Position numbers and translations under genes: made by a program | Notes under the pieces: generated by a model | Told to the model about the DNA's origin: nothing | Database searches by the model: none | The model's input: only the letters and a program-made list of their open reading frames with translations | Assembly (NCBI GenBank): GCA_035635575.1 | Contig: DASQAV010000136.1 | Span: 1-13,427, forward strand | DNA length: 13,427 bases | DNA from: WS-7 sp035635575 | GTDB lineage: Bacteria; Eisenbacteria; RBG-16-71-46; SZUA-252 | Direction of reading: 5' to 3' | Shown here: piece by piece, positions 6,697 through 13,427 of the stretch | Numbering within the stretch: the first letter of the stretch is position 1 | Layout: every line of letters starts with the position of its first letter

Positions 6697-8006
6697 GCGA
6701 GGTCCTCCATCGCCTCGTCGGCGGCTTCGAGCGTGCGGTCGATCTCGGTCTCGGTATGCGCGTCCGAGAGAAAGGCGCTCTCGAAGGCGGAGGGCGGAAG
6801 AAGGACGCCTCGCTCCAGGAGGCCCTGGAAGACCGTGGCATATCGCTTGGAATCCGCGCGGCGCGCCTCGTCGGCGGAGGCCACCTGGTCCACGCCGAAG
6901 AAGAGGGTCCACATGGACCCGAGGCTATTCACGACCCCCCGCACGTTGCGGCGCGCGAGGATCTCGCGGAGCCCCGCAGCCAGGAGGCCGGTCCGCGCTT
7001 CGACCCGCCGGAAGATCGCGGAATCGGATTCCAGAATCGCGAGCGTCGCGTTGCCCGCGGCCATCGCGAGCGGATGGCCCGCGTAGGTGCCCGCCTGGTA
7101 CACGGGACCCTCCGGCGCCACGAGCTTCATGAGGTCGGCCCGGCCGCCGAAGGCCGCGACCGGGAGCCCGCCTCCGATCACCTTGCCCAGCGTGACCAGA
7201 TCGGGCCTCACGCCGAAGCGCTCCGCGGCGCCGCCTCGCGCGATGCGGAATCCCGTCATCACCTCGTCGAAGACGAGGAGGGTGCCATGGCGGTCGCAGA
7301 GTGCGCGGAGGCTCGAGAGGAATTCCGGCTCAGGGGCGATCACCCCCATGTTCCCGATGACCGGCTCGAGGATCAGCGCGGCCGGAGGCGAACCGGGCCG
7401 GAGCTCGAAGGCCGCCTTCACCGAATCGAGATCGTTGAACTTCGCCACGCGCGTGCCGGCCGCGACCGCCGTGGGAACGCCGGCCGAGTCGGGGATCCCA
7501 AACGTCTGAAGCCCGGAGCCGGCCTTGATGAGAAAGCCGTCCGCATGGCCATGATAGCAGCCGTCCAATTTCACGATGTCGTCGCGCCCCGTCGCGGCGC
7601 GCGCGACGCGGATCGCGGCCATGGTCGCTTCGGTGCCGGAGGCCACGAAACGCAGCCGCTCCGCCGCCGGGTAGAAGCGCCGCACCCGCTCCGCCAGCTC
7701 CACCTCGAGGGGGTTCGACAAGCCGTAGAGGAATCCATTTCGGAGCTGGCGCTCCACGGCCTCGACGACACTGGGATTCGCGTGTCCCAGGAGCATGGGT
7801 CCCCAGCCCAGCACGTAATCCAGAAGCTCGTTCCCGTCCGCGTCCGTGAGGATCGCGCCGCGGGCCGAGACGATGTGGCGTGGTGTGCCGCCCACCGCGC
7901 GGAAGGCGCGCACGGGGGAATTGACCCCGCCGGGGAAGAGATCCAGCGCGCGCTCGTGGAGCGCTTCGCTTTTCCGGGTGTCGGGGAGTGCGCGCGTTCC
8001 CTTCAT
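6693..8006 (-). CDS. hemL: Glutamate-1-semialdehyde 2,1-aminomutase
   Basis: 437 aa, class III aminotransferase fold, typical HemL length. Visible motifs are FPGGVNSPVRAF near the N-terminus, FVASGTEATMAAIRVAR, the PLP-contacting LLVFDEVMTGFR (D247) and the Schiff-base lysine K275 in TLGKVIGGGLPVAAFGG, then GPVYQAGTYAGHPLAMAAG. It isomerises glutamate-1-semialdehyde to 5-aminolevulinate with PLP, completing the C5 pathway begun by HemA. FPGGVNSPVRAFRAVGG and the mutase-specific glycine-rich region separate it from other class III aminotransferases. ATG 8006 overlaps the hemB stop as ATGA. A longer in-frame start at 8126 adds 40 Arg-rich residues inside hemB and was not used. hemE follows with a GTGA overlap. 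Confidence 0.97.
   Translation of the reverse strand: MKGTRALPDTRKSEALHERALDLFPGGVNSPVRAFRAVGGTPRHIVSARGAILTDADGNELLDYVLGWGPMLLGHANPSVVEAVERQLRNGFLYGLSNPLEVELAERVRRFYPAAERLRFVASGTEATMAAIRVARAATGRDDIVKLDGCYHGHADGFLIKAGSGLQTFGIPDSAGVPTAVAAGTRVAKFNDLDSVKAAFELRPGSPPAALILEPVIGNMGVIAPEPEFLSSLRALCDRHGTLLVFDEVMTGFRIARGGAAERFGVRPDLVTLGKVIGGGLPVAAFGGRADLMKLVAPEGPVYQAGTYAGHPLAMAAGNATLAILESDSAIFRRVEARTGLLAAGLREILARRNVRGVVNSLGSMWTLFFGVDQVASADEARRADSKRYATVFQGLLERGVLLPPSAFESAFLSDAHTETEIDRTLEAADEAMEDLA
6703..6708 (-). promoter_or_regulatory. Shine-Dalgarno deciding the GTG start of hemE
   Basis: On the minus strand GGAGGA is followed by 6 bases (CCTCGC) and then GTG 6696. It lies within the hemL 3' end and supports the GTG over the upstream in-frame ATG. 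Confidence 0.6.
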
Positions 8007-8986
8007 GGCTTCTTCGTTCCCAGGAGCGGGGCGATCGACTCCGCGAAATACGTGATGATGACGTCGGCGCCGGCGCGGCGGATGGAGGTGAGCGATTCCA
8101 GAGCGGCACGCTCTCCGTCGAGCCACCCCAGCTGCGCGGCCGCCTGGATCATCGCGAATTCCCCGGAGACGTTGTAGGCGACCACCGGGACCTGGAAGCG
8201 GTCCTTCACGCGCCGGATGACGTCGAGGTAGGGAAGCGCCGGCTTGACCATGACCAGGTCCGCGCCTTCCTCGAGATCCAGCGCGACCTCGCGGAGCGCC
8301 TCGTCGGAGTTGGCGGGATCCATCTGATATCCGCGGCGGTCCCCGAACTGGGGAGCCGACTCCGCCGCCTCCCGGAAAGGGCCGTAGAAGCTGCTCGCGT
8401 ACTTGGCGGAGTAGGCGACGATCGGCGTCTCCAACCGCCCCGCCTCATCCAGCGCTTTCCGGATCGCGCCCACGCGGCCGTCCATCATGTCGCTCGGGGC
8501 GATGACGTCGGCCCCCGCCTCGGCGTACACGACCGCGGCGCGCGCGAGGAGCGGCAGCGTGCGGTCGTTGTCGACGGAGCCGTCCCGGATGACGCCGCAA
8601 TGGCCGTGATCCGTGTACTCGCAGAGACAGACGTCCGCCCAGAGGAGAAGCTCGGACTCCGCGGCCTTGATGGCCCGGAACGCGCGCGCCACGATTCCCT
8701 GCGGGTCGTAGGCTTCGCTCCCTTCGGGGTCCTTCCTCGCGGGGATGCCGAAGAGAATGAGACCTCCCACTCCAAGGGACGCGAGCTTCTTTGCCTTCTC
8801 CACCACGAGGTCGACCGACAGCTGTGCGTGCCCCGGCATGGAGGCGATCGGCCGGCTCACGCGCTCGCCGTGGCAGACGAAGAGCGGCGCCACGAGGGAC
8901 GCGGGTGTGAGGGAAGTCTCGCGAACCAGGGCGCGCAGGGATTCGGTCGCGCGGAGGCGGCGCATGCGGGTGGCGGGGAAGCTCAT
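8003..8986 (-). CDS. hemB: 5-aminolevulinate dehydratase (porphobilinogen synthase), zinc-type
   Basis: 327 aa, full length. The zinc-cysteine cluster DVCLCEYTDHGHCG (C120, C122, C130) shows a Zn2+-dependent active site rather than the Mg-only aspartate-rich type. The two active-site lysines are K195 (AYSAKYAS) and K248 (MVKPALPYLD). IAPSDMMDGRVGAIR and YQMDPANSDEA are also family signatures. The enzyme condenses two 5-aminolevulinate molecules into porphobilinogen and usually works as an octamer. Its ATG overlaps the hemD stop, and its TGA overlaps the hemL start, both as ATGA. Confidence 0.97.
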   Translation of the reverse strand: MSFPATRMRRLRATESLRALVRETSLTPASLVAPLFVCHGERVSRPIASMPGHAQLSVDLVVEKAKKLASLGVGGLILFGIPARKDPEGSEAYDPQGIVARAFRAIKAAESELLLWADVCLCEYTDHGHCGVIRDGSVDNDRTLPLLARAAVVYAEAGADVIAPSDMMDGRVGAIRKALDEAGRLETPIVAYSAKYASSFYGPFREAAESAPQFGDRRGYQMDPANSDEALREVALDLEEGADLVMVKPALPYLDVIRRVKDRFQVPVVAYNVSGEFAMIQAAAQLGWLDGERAALESLTSIRRAGADVIITYFAESIAPLLGTKKP

Positions 8987-9753
8987 CGGCTTACCCCCGC
9001 CGACTCGAGCACGCTGAGGGCGATTGGCTCGAATCCAGTCTCTGCGTCGGGGTGGAAGATGTTCCGGTAGCCCCGCGCCGTGAGCTCCGACGCGGTGGTC
9101 GCCCCGCGCGCAAGAACCGTTGCGCGGGCGTGGAGGCGCTCACGCGCCGCGGCAGGCAAGAGCTGCTCGAGCCCGGTCACGGTGGAGGGGCTGAAGAACG
9201 CGCCCACGATCGCGTCCTCGCTCTGGAGAGCGGTAAGGAGCCCGTCCACGTCGGCCTCGAGGAACCGCGTGCGATAGACCTCGAGTGAAGTGACTTCGAT
9301 CCCCGCGCTCTCGAGCCCCATCGGAAGGTCGGGAAGGGAGCGGTCGCCTCGGAGAAAGAGCACGCGCCGGATCCCATCCTTCGCGGCGCGCCCGGCGATG
9401 AAGCGGGCCAGGTCCACGGCGCGCGCAGGGGTTGCGGGAGTGAACGGCGTGAATCCCAGATCGCGGACCTGCGCCGCGCTCTCGTCCCCAAGCGTGTACA
9501 TGCGCGGGAAGGGTCCCTTGGCGCCGCCGGCTGTGAGCGCATGAGCCAGATGCTCCGCGGCGCGACGGCTGGTCCAGACGATCGCCGTTTCTTCATCGAG
9601 CGTCGCGATACGGTCCACCAGCGAAGGGCCGTCCGATCCGGGATCGGTGGCCAGGACCGGAATACGCAGCACCGAATAGCCGAGCCCAGATGCCTTCGCC
9701 GCAAGGGCGTCGTCCAGCGGATCCAGCCGCGTCAGAAAGAGGAGTGGCTTCAT
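8983..9753 (-). CDS. hemD: Uroporphyrinogen III synthase
   Basis: 256 aa, matching the poorly conserved HemD family in size and layout. It starts MKPLLFLTR, then has the family's scattered motifs: VWTSRRAAEHLAHAL, YTLGDESAAQVRDLGF, VLFLRGD, AFFSPSTVTGLEQLL, and ARGATTASELTARGY near the C-terminus. It closes and inverts ring D of hydroxymethylbilane to give uroporphyrinogen III. Sequence identity in this family is always low, so the position between hemC and hemB is part of the evidence. ATG 9753 overlaps the hemC stop (ATGA) and was chosen over an in-frame start at 9969, which would add 72 atypical residues inside hemC. hemB follows with another ATGA overlap. Confidence 0.92.
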   Translation of the reverse strand: MKPLLFLTRLDPLDDALAAKASGLGYSVLRIPVLATDPGSDGPSLVDRIATLDEETAIVWTSRRAAEHLAHALTAGGAKGPFPRMYTLGDESAAQVRDLGFTPFTPATPARAVDLARFIAGRAAKDGIRRVLFLRGDRSLPDLPMGLESAGIEVTSLEVYRTRFLEADVDGLLTALQSEDAIVGAFFSPSTVTGLEQLLPAAARERLHARATVLARGATTASELTARGYRNIFHPDAETGFEPIALSVLESAGVSR

Positions 9754-10670
9754 GGGAAGCGCTCCATGCTCCGGACCTCGTCCAGGATGGGACGCGCCCC
9801 CTGCCCGATCATCGTGATGGCGAGCGCGCGTCCCACATCGGCGGCCTTGTCCGCGCTTCCGGAGGCGGTCATGCGCATGGAGGGGCGGCCCTCGGGGTGG
9901 CCGACATAGCCGGTCAGCTGGATCGCTCCGCCCTGGGCGCGGGCAAGGGCGCCCACCGGGACCAGGCATCCCCCGCCCAGGCCCTCCAAGAGCGCGCGCT
10001 CCGCCGCGGCTTCCGCCGCGGCGATCACATCATTCATGGACGCGACGGCGGCCGCGGCCGCGGCATCTCCCGTGCGGATCTGGATTGCGAGGATCCCCTG
10101 GCCCGGTGCGGGGAGCATCACCGACTCATCGAACACCTGCGTCGCCCGATCGAGGAGACGGAGGCGGATCAATCCCGCGGCGGCGACGATGATCGCGTCC
10201 AGGTCTCCCTCCGTGAGCTTGGTGAGGCGGGTCGGCACGTTCCCGCGCAGGTCCTCCACCTTGAGGTCGGGCCGCTTCGCCAGCACCTGGGACCGGCGCC
10301 GGAGCGAGGAGGTTCCGATCGTCGCTCCGGAGCGGAGCTTCTCGAAGGTCGTGCCGTCGCGGCTCACGAACGCGTCCCGGGGATCTTCCCGGCGGAGCAG
10401 CGCCCCGAGCCGGAGGCCCGGACGCTCGTCCGTGGGGAGGTCCTTGAGCGAATGCACCGCCATGTCGATCTCGTTCCGCAACAGCGCCTCCTCGATCTCC
10501 TTCGTGAAGATTCCCTTGCCCCCGATCCGCGCGAGCGACGCCGTGGGATTCAGGTCTCCGGTCGTCTTGATCACGATCAGCCGATGCTCGCGCGCCCCTC
10601 CGGGAAGCGTGTCCCGAACGCGCTCGCTCTGCGCGAGCGCCAGCGCGCTACCGCGGGTCCCGATCCTCAT
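9750..10670 (-). CDS. hemC: Hydroxymethylbilane synthase (porphobilinogen deaminase)
   Basis: 306 aa, typical. MRIGTRGSALALAQSE at the N-terminus, the glycine-rich KGIFTKEIEEAL, and MAVHSLKDLPT with the catalytic aspartate D77 are present. TIGTSSLRRRSQ provides substrate-binding arginines. GGGCLVPVGA carries C235, which holds the dipyrromethane cofactor. It polymerises four porphobilinogens into hydroxymethylbilane. The gene starts inside hemA, with a 23-base overlap, but has its own perfect AGGAGG Shine-Dalgarno, so it is probably translated independently of hemA termination. The hemD start overlaps its stop by 4 bases. Confidence 0.97.
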   Translation of the reverse strand: MRIGTRGSALALAQSERVRDTLPGGAREHRLIVIKTTGDLNPTASLARIGGKGIFTKEIEEALLRNEIDMAVHSLKDLPTDERPGLRLGALLRREDPRDAFVSRDGTTFEKLRSGATIGTSSLRRRSQVLAKRPDLKVEDLRGNVPTRLTKLTEGDLDAIIVAAAGLIRLRLLDRATQVFDESVMLPAPGQGILAIQIRTGDAAAAAAVASMNDVIAAAEAAAERALLEGLGGGCLVPVGALARAQGGAIQLTGYVGHPEGRPSMRMTASGSADKAADVGRALAITMIGQGARPILDEVRSMERFP

Positions 10671-11976
10671 CGGCGCCCTCCTCCCGCTCGATCCCGAACA
10701 GATCCCGCACCGCGTCGATGCGCCGGATTCCCGTGCTGCCGTCCTCTCCGGCGCGGTTCAGCCGCGTCGTGGGGATATGGAGGAGCTTCCGGACGATGGA
10801 GCGGGTGAGCGACTCCACGGCCGGCTGATCCTCCGGCCGAAATCGCGTGCGGTGGCGCTCCAGCTCCTCCTCCGCGATTCGCTCGAAATGGCTCCGGAAC
10901 GCCGTCACGGTGGGCTTCAGGAGGAGCGAGCGGTACCACCGCATGAACCGGATCACCTCTTCGTCGACGATCCGCTCCACGCCGGGCACTTCGGCGCGGC
11001 GCTGCTCCAGGCTCTGCGCCACGATCGCGGCCAGAGCGTCGAGATCGTGCAGGAACACGTTGGGGAGCCGGGCAGCGGCCGGGTCGATGTCCCGGGGCAC
11101 CGCGAGATCGATGAGGAGCAGGGGGCGGTTCTTCCTGATTTTCATCGCTCCGCGAACGGCGGGCTCGTGCAGCACGAAGCCGGGCGCTGAGGTGGCGCTC
11201 ACGACGATATCGGCGCCGGGAAGCACGACGGGGAGCGCCTCGAGGGTCACGACGCGCACGGCGGCGCTTCCGGCGCGCCGGGCCAGGGCCTCGGCGCGCT
11301 CGCGGTTTCTCGCGGCGATCGTGAACTGCGAGACACCCGAATCCATGAGGTGGCACATCGAGAGCCCGGCCATCTCGCCGGAGCCGACCAGGAGCGCGCG
11401 CTTCTGGCTCAGGCTCCCGAGGACTTTCGATGCCAGGCTCACCGCGGCGTAGACCGAGGAGATGGGGCCGCGCCCGATGGACGTCTCCGTCCGAGCGCGC
11501 TTGGCGCATCGGAGCGCCGCGTCCAGCAATCGCTCCGTCACGGGCCCGGAGCCGCCCGCCCGGGCGGCGAGCGTGAGCGCGTCCTTCACCTGGCCCACGA
11601 TCTGCGGCTCGCCCAGGACCTGGGAATTGAGCCCGCACGCCACCCGGAAGAGATGCCGGACCGAGGCGGGATCGCGGTACGCGTAGAGGCGGTGCCCCCG
11701 CTCTCCGAGATCCATTCCCTTGATCTCCCGGAGGAGATCGTTCACGAAGAGCGGAAGATCGGCCACGGAAGCGCCGCGCGCGTAGATCTCCGTGCGATTA
11801 CAGGTCGACAGGACGATTGCTTCCTCCGCGCCCCCGCGGCCGCGCAGCGCCTGGATCGCGCGCTCCACCTCCTCCTCGTTCATGACGAGCGCGTCCCGGA
11901 TCTCGAGCGGCGAGGTCTCGTGGTTCAGCCCGACGCAGAGGAAATCGAGGGAGGCTTCGGCGAGATTCGTGGACAC
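10648..11976 (-). CDS. hemA: Glutamyl-tRNA reductase
   Basis: 442 aa from GTG 11976. Visible are GLNHETSPLEIR at the N-terminus, VLSTCNRTEIYA with the thioester-forming nucleophile C59, LNSQVLGEPQIVGQVK, the NADPH-binding GSGEMAGLSM (from 198), IDLAVPRDIDP and a helical C-terminal dimerisation domain ending with KLLHIPTTRL. It reduces the glutamate of Glu-tRNA to glutamate-1-semialdehyde with NADPH. This is the committed and normally most regulated step of the C5 pathway. GTG 11976 lies 5 bases after the stop of the upstream membrane gene. The longer in-frame start at 12132 adds 52 residues inside that gene and does not resemble HemA. No clear Shine-Dalgarno precedes the GTG, so translation is probably coupled to the membrane gene upstream. 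Confidence 0.95.
   Translation of the reverse strand: MSTNLAEASLDFLCVGLNHETSPLEIRDALVMNEEEVERAIQALRGRGGAEEAIVLSTCNRTEIYARGASVADLPLFVNDLLREIKGMDLGERGHRLYAYRDPASVRHLFRVACGLNSQVLGEPQIVGQVKDALTLAARAGGSGPVTERLLDAALRCAKRARTETSIGRGPISSVYAAVSLASKVLGSLSQKRALLVGSGEMAGLSMCHLMDSGVSQFTIAARNRERAEALARRAGSAAVRVVTLEALPVVLPGADIVVSATSAPGFVLHEPAVRGAMKIRKNRPLLLIDLAVPRDIDPAAARLPNVFLHDLDALAAIVAQSLEQRRAEVPGVERIVDEEVIRFMRWYRSLLLKPTVTAFRSHFERIAEEELERHRTRFRPEDQPAVESLTRSIVRKLLHIPTTRLNRAGEDGSTGIRRIDAVRDLFGIEREEGADEDRDPR
10677..10682 (-). promoter_or_regulatory. Strong Shine-Dalgarno of hemC inside hemA
   Basis: A perfect AGGAGG on the minus strand sits 6 bases before ATG 10670, within the last codons of hemA. Because hemC begins 23 bases before the hemA stop, this site rather than reinitiation probably loads ribosomes on hemC. 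Confidence 0.65.
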
Positions 11977-11981
11977 GCGGG

Positions 11982-12803
11982 TTACCGGAACGAGTGGAAG
12001 GAATGGAAGAAGAGATCCACCGCGACCCTGCTCAGGAGCAGCGTGGTGAATCCGGCGAGCGAGACGTAGATGGCGCGCGGTCCCCGCCAGCCGAGCCGGT
12101 GGTACCCCAGGACGCAGGCGGCGAAGATGCACCAGACGAAGAGCGTGAGCCAGACCTTGGGATCGGTCAGCGTTCCCGTGCCCGATCGCTGGACCCAGCC
12201 CACGCCCAGGATGATCGCGAGCGTGAGGAGCGCCAACCCTCCGCCCGCCGCGCGGATGTTCATCTGGCCCAGCGCCTCGAGCGGCGGCATGCGGCGAAAG
12301 AAGAACGAGAAGCGGTTCGCCTTGATGTCGCGGTAGAGGAGGAGGAAGAGGACGCCGTAGATCGCCGAGACCGCGAAGGCGCTGTAGCCAAGCACGGCGG
12401 TCAGCGTGTGGAGCTCGAACCAGAACGGCCGGAGCGGCACCGGTTCGGGCGTGACCTGGTTTCCGTAGGCCGAGGAGACGATCTGGATCGCGAAGATGAA
12501 GGGCAGCACGAAGACGCCCGTCGTGCGGATCCCCTCACGCGACTCGATGTAGAGGTAGACGATCGCCATCGAAAGGCCCGTGGCGGAGAGGAAGTCGTAG
12601 ACCGAGGCGAGGGGCAGATGACCTTCCAGCACGCCCCGGACCGAGAGGTAGAAAATATGGAGGAGGACGGCCACCCGGAGCGCGACCGGTCCCAGGCGGT
12701 CCGAAACGCCTCCCTCGCGCGCGTAGGCGCGGGCATAGGCCGCGACAGCGAGCGCGTAAGCCACTGGCAATAATGTGGTTAAGAGTGGGACCAGAAAGCG
12801 CAT
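11982..12803 (-). CDS. HemX/CcsA-family integral membrane protein with a degenerate WWD motif
   Basis: 273 aa with about eight hydrophobic segments (near residues 4-23, 40-58, 72-86, 97-111, 133-157, 188-204, 215-234, 245-263), the size and topology of HemX and of short CcsA/CcmC-family proteins. Histidines H49, H132 and H235 are at helix ends, as expected for heme-contacting residues of this family. TDPKVWLTLFVW and GWRGPRAIYVSLAGF match family signatures. The tryptophan-rich WWD heme-handling segment is replaced by GWVQRSGTGTLTDPK, which argues against a full cytochrome c synthetase subunit. In Bacillus subtilis, HemX sits next to hemA and lowers HemA level; the same role here is inferred. 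It is the first gene of the operon. AGAGGAG lies 14 bases from ATG 12803, somewhat far. A CTG at 12809 would be at 8 bases, so the start could be two codons upstream. Confidence 0.85.
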   Translation of the reverse strand: MRFLVPLLTTLLPVAYALAVAAYARAYAREGGVSDRLGPVALRVAVLLHIFYLSVRGVLEGHLPLASVYDFLSATGLSMAIVYLYIESREGIRTTGVFVLPFIFAIQIVSSAYGNQVTPEPVPLRPFWFELHTLTAVLGYSAFAVSAIYGVLFLLLYRDIKANRFSFFFRRMPPLEALGQMNIRAAGGGLALLTLAIILGVGWVQRSGTGTLTDPKVWLTLFVWCIFAACVLGYHRLGWRGPRAIYVSLAGFTTLLLSRVAVDLFFHSFHSFR

Positions 12804-12817
12804 ATGCAGTTGTCCGG

Positions 12818-12824
12818 CTCCTCT
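12818..12824 (-). promoter_or_regulatory. Shine-Dalgarno of the first heme-operon gene
   Basis: AGAGGAG on the minus strand lies 14 bases before ATG 12803, or 8 bases before an in-frame CTG at 12809. The spacing is too long for the ATG to be ideal, leaving the exact start open. Confidence 0.4.
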
Positions 12825-12835
12825 ACCGGCGCGCC

Positions 12836-12864
12836 ATTCTCGCTTGGAAGCGTTGAGTTTACAA
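12836..12864 (-). promoter_or_regulatory. Candidate sigma70-type promoter of the heme operon
   Basis: On the minus strand TTGTAA (12864-12859) and GAGAAT (12841-12836) are separated by exactly 17 bases. Each box matches 4 of 6 consensus positions. Transcription would start near 12829, giving a leader of about 25 bases that includes the Shine-Dalgarno. It is the best promoter-like pair I found in the gap, but chance occurrence is possible, and the operon could also be read through from the DinB gene. Confidence 0.3.
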
Positions 12865-12936
12865 GGGTCCGCGGGTTGGTGCTACCTAGGCATACCCCGA
12901 AGGAAACCTGGGGGTCGCAGTACGCGAGGCGCGGAT

Positions 12937-12951
12937 TTTCAGGACCTGAAA
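12937..12951. repeat. Perfect 15-base palindrome downstream of the DinB gene
   Basis: TTTCAGGACCTGAAA has 7-base arms around a central base. It starts 9 bases beyond the DinB stop and lies about 75 bases upstream of the candidate -35 box of the heme operon. It reads equally on both strands, so it could be a dimeric repressor operator. As RNA it would need to unpair its centre to fold, and there is no long U-tract, so it is a poor terminator. Role unknown. Confidence 0.4.
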
Positions 12952-12959
12952 CAGGGCCG

Positions 12960-13427
12960 CTAGAACCAGTCCGCGTTCGGGGCTTTCTTGCTCAGCAGGC
13001 GCAGGATTACTTGCAACTGGCCCTGGTGGCGCAGCTCGTGGGTGAAGACGTGGGTGAGGATCTGCTCGACGGTGAGCTGGACCCGGGTGCCGGGCTCGGC
13101 CCCGCCTGCTTCGCGCGTCTCCTGCAATTTTGCCGCCGACGCGTACTCGGCGAGCACCGAGCGCGTGATGTCCGCGACCTCGCGCCCCTGCGTGCGCGTC
13201 AGGGCGGGGGTGGCGTAGCGGGTCCGGATCACGGCCTGGCTTTCCGGCTCGTATTTCTTGCCCCGGATATCCTCGAGCATCCACGAGCGCTCCACCTCGA
13301 TGATGTGCGCGAAGAGGAGCTGCATCGATTTCCACGAGAATTCGAACTCTCGCGCCCATTCCTCGGGCGTGAGCTTCTCGGCGGCGTCGAGCAGCTTCTC
13401 CCGCGCCTTCCAGGTCTGCTCGAAGTA
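12960..13427 (-). CDS. DinB/YfiT-like metal-dependent protein (N-terminus cut by window edge)
   Basis: The frame stays open to the window edge, so 155 residues are seen and the start lies outside. An internal ATG at 13325 is not the start, because conserved residues precede it. The DinB four-helix-bundle pattern is visible: an N-terminal helix with LLDAAEKLTPEEW, then FAHIIEVERSW with H41, and FTHELRHQGQLQ with H130 and H134. These three histidines match the metal-binding triad of the family, which typically has 150-170 aa. The superfamily includes thiol-dependent transferases (bacillithiol or mycothiol S-transferases, maleylpyruvate isomerase) and many members without known activity, so no reaction is assigned. 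It lies upstream of the heme operon on the same strand, 156 bases away, and need not be related to it. Confidence 0.85.
   Translation of the reverse strand, partial: YFEQTWKAREKLLDAAEKLTPEEWAREFEFSWKSMQLLFAHIIEVERSWMLEDIRGKKYEPESQAVIRTRYATPALTRTQGREVADITRSVLAEYASAAKLQETREAGGAEPGTRVQLTVEQILTHVFTHELRHQGQLQVILRLLSKKAPNADWF

Noticed and set aside
5665..8177. Two plus-strand ORFs of 473 codons each, opposite hemE and hemL
   Set aside because: Both are antisense shadows with low-complexity, Arg/Gly/Glu/His-rich translations and no recognisable fold.
12894..12915. ACCCC...GGGGT inverted repeat as an attenuator hairpin
   Set aside because: It has only a 5-base stem around a 12-base loop and no downstream U-run; too weak to call.
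12960..13325. DinB-like protein starting at ATG 13325
   Set aside because: The same frame stays open to the window edge and encodes the family's N-terminal helix, so the ATG is internal.

Overview
The window comes from a GC-rich bacterial chromosome. It is dominated by a leftward (minus-strand) operon that encodes the whole route from glutamyl-tRNA to protoheme. The organism cannot be named from sequence alone. The strong G/C bias at third codon positions, the HemN-type coproporphyrinogen dehydrogenase and the HemX/CcsA-hemA gene pairing would fit an uncultivated GC-rich Gram-negative lineage (Eisenbacteria, Gemmatimonadota or Myxococcota-like), but this is a guess.

Left part, rightward (bases 1-1771). 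First comes the 3' end of queD (6-carboxytetrahydropterin synthase, queuosine/7-deazaguanine pathway), cut by the window edge. Thirty-four bases later starts a 455-residue protein with two receiver-like domains followed by a TIR domain. Its stop overlaps by four bases (ATGA) the start of a 41-residue, probably membrane-anchored small protein that has a good Shine-Dalgarno sequence. This two-gene unit has visibly lower G+C than its surroundings and looks acquired. It is the least conventional part of the window.

Middle and right, leftward (12803 down to 1883). In transcription order: a HemX/CcsA-like membrane protein, hemA, hemC, hemD, hemB, hemL, hemE, hemN, hemH, hemY. Six of the nine junctions are 4-base stop/start overlaps of ATGA or GTGA type (hemC/D, D/B, B/L, L/E, E/N) or the unusual CTGA type (hemN/hemH). 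hemA and hemC overlap by 23 bases. The HemX/CcsA gene and hemA are 5 bases apart, and hemH and hemY 16 bases apart. HemA and HemL make 5-aminolevulinate. HemB, HemC and HemD make uroporphyrinogen III. HemE and HemN make protoporphyrinogen IX, HemY oxidises it, and HemH inserts iron. This is the classical protoporphyrin-dependent branch; no siroheme or coproheme-branch gene is present. A candidate promoter and Shine-Dalgarno lie just upstream of the operon (about 12818-12864).

Right edge. A DinB/YfiT-like metal-binding protein, also leftward, is cut at its N-terminus by the window end. The 156-base gap between it and the heme operon is the longest non-coding stretch and holds a perfect 15-base palindrome. 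I see no tRNA, rRNA, insertion sequence or CRISPR array.
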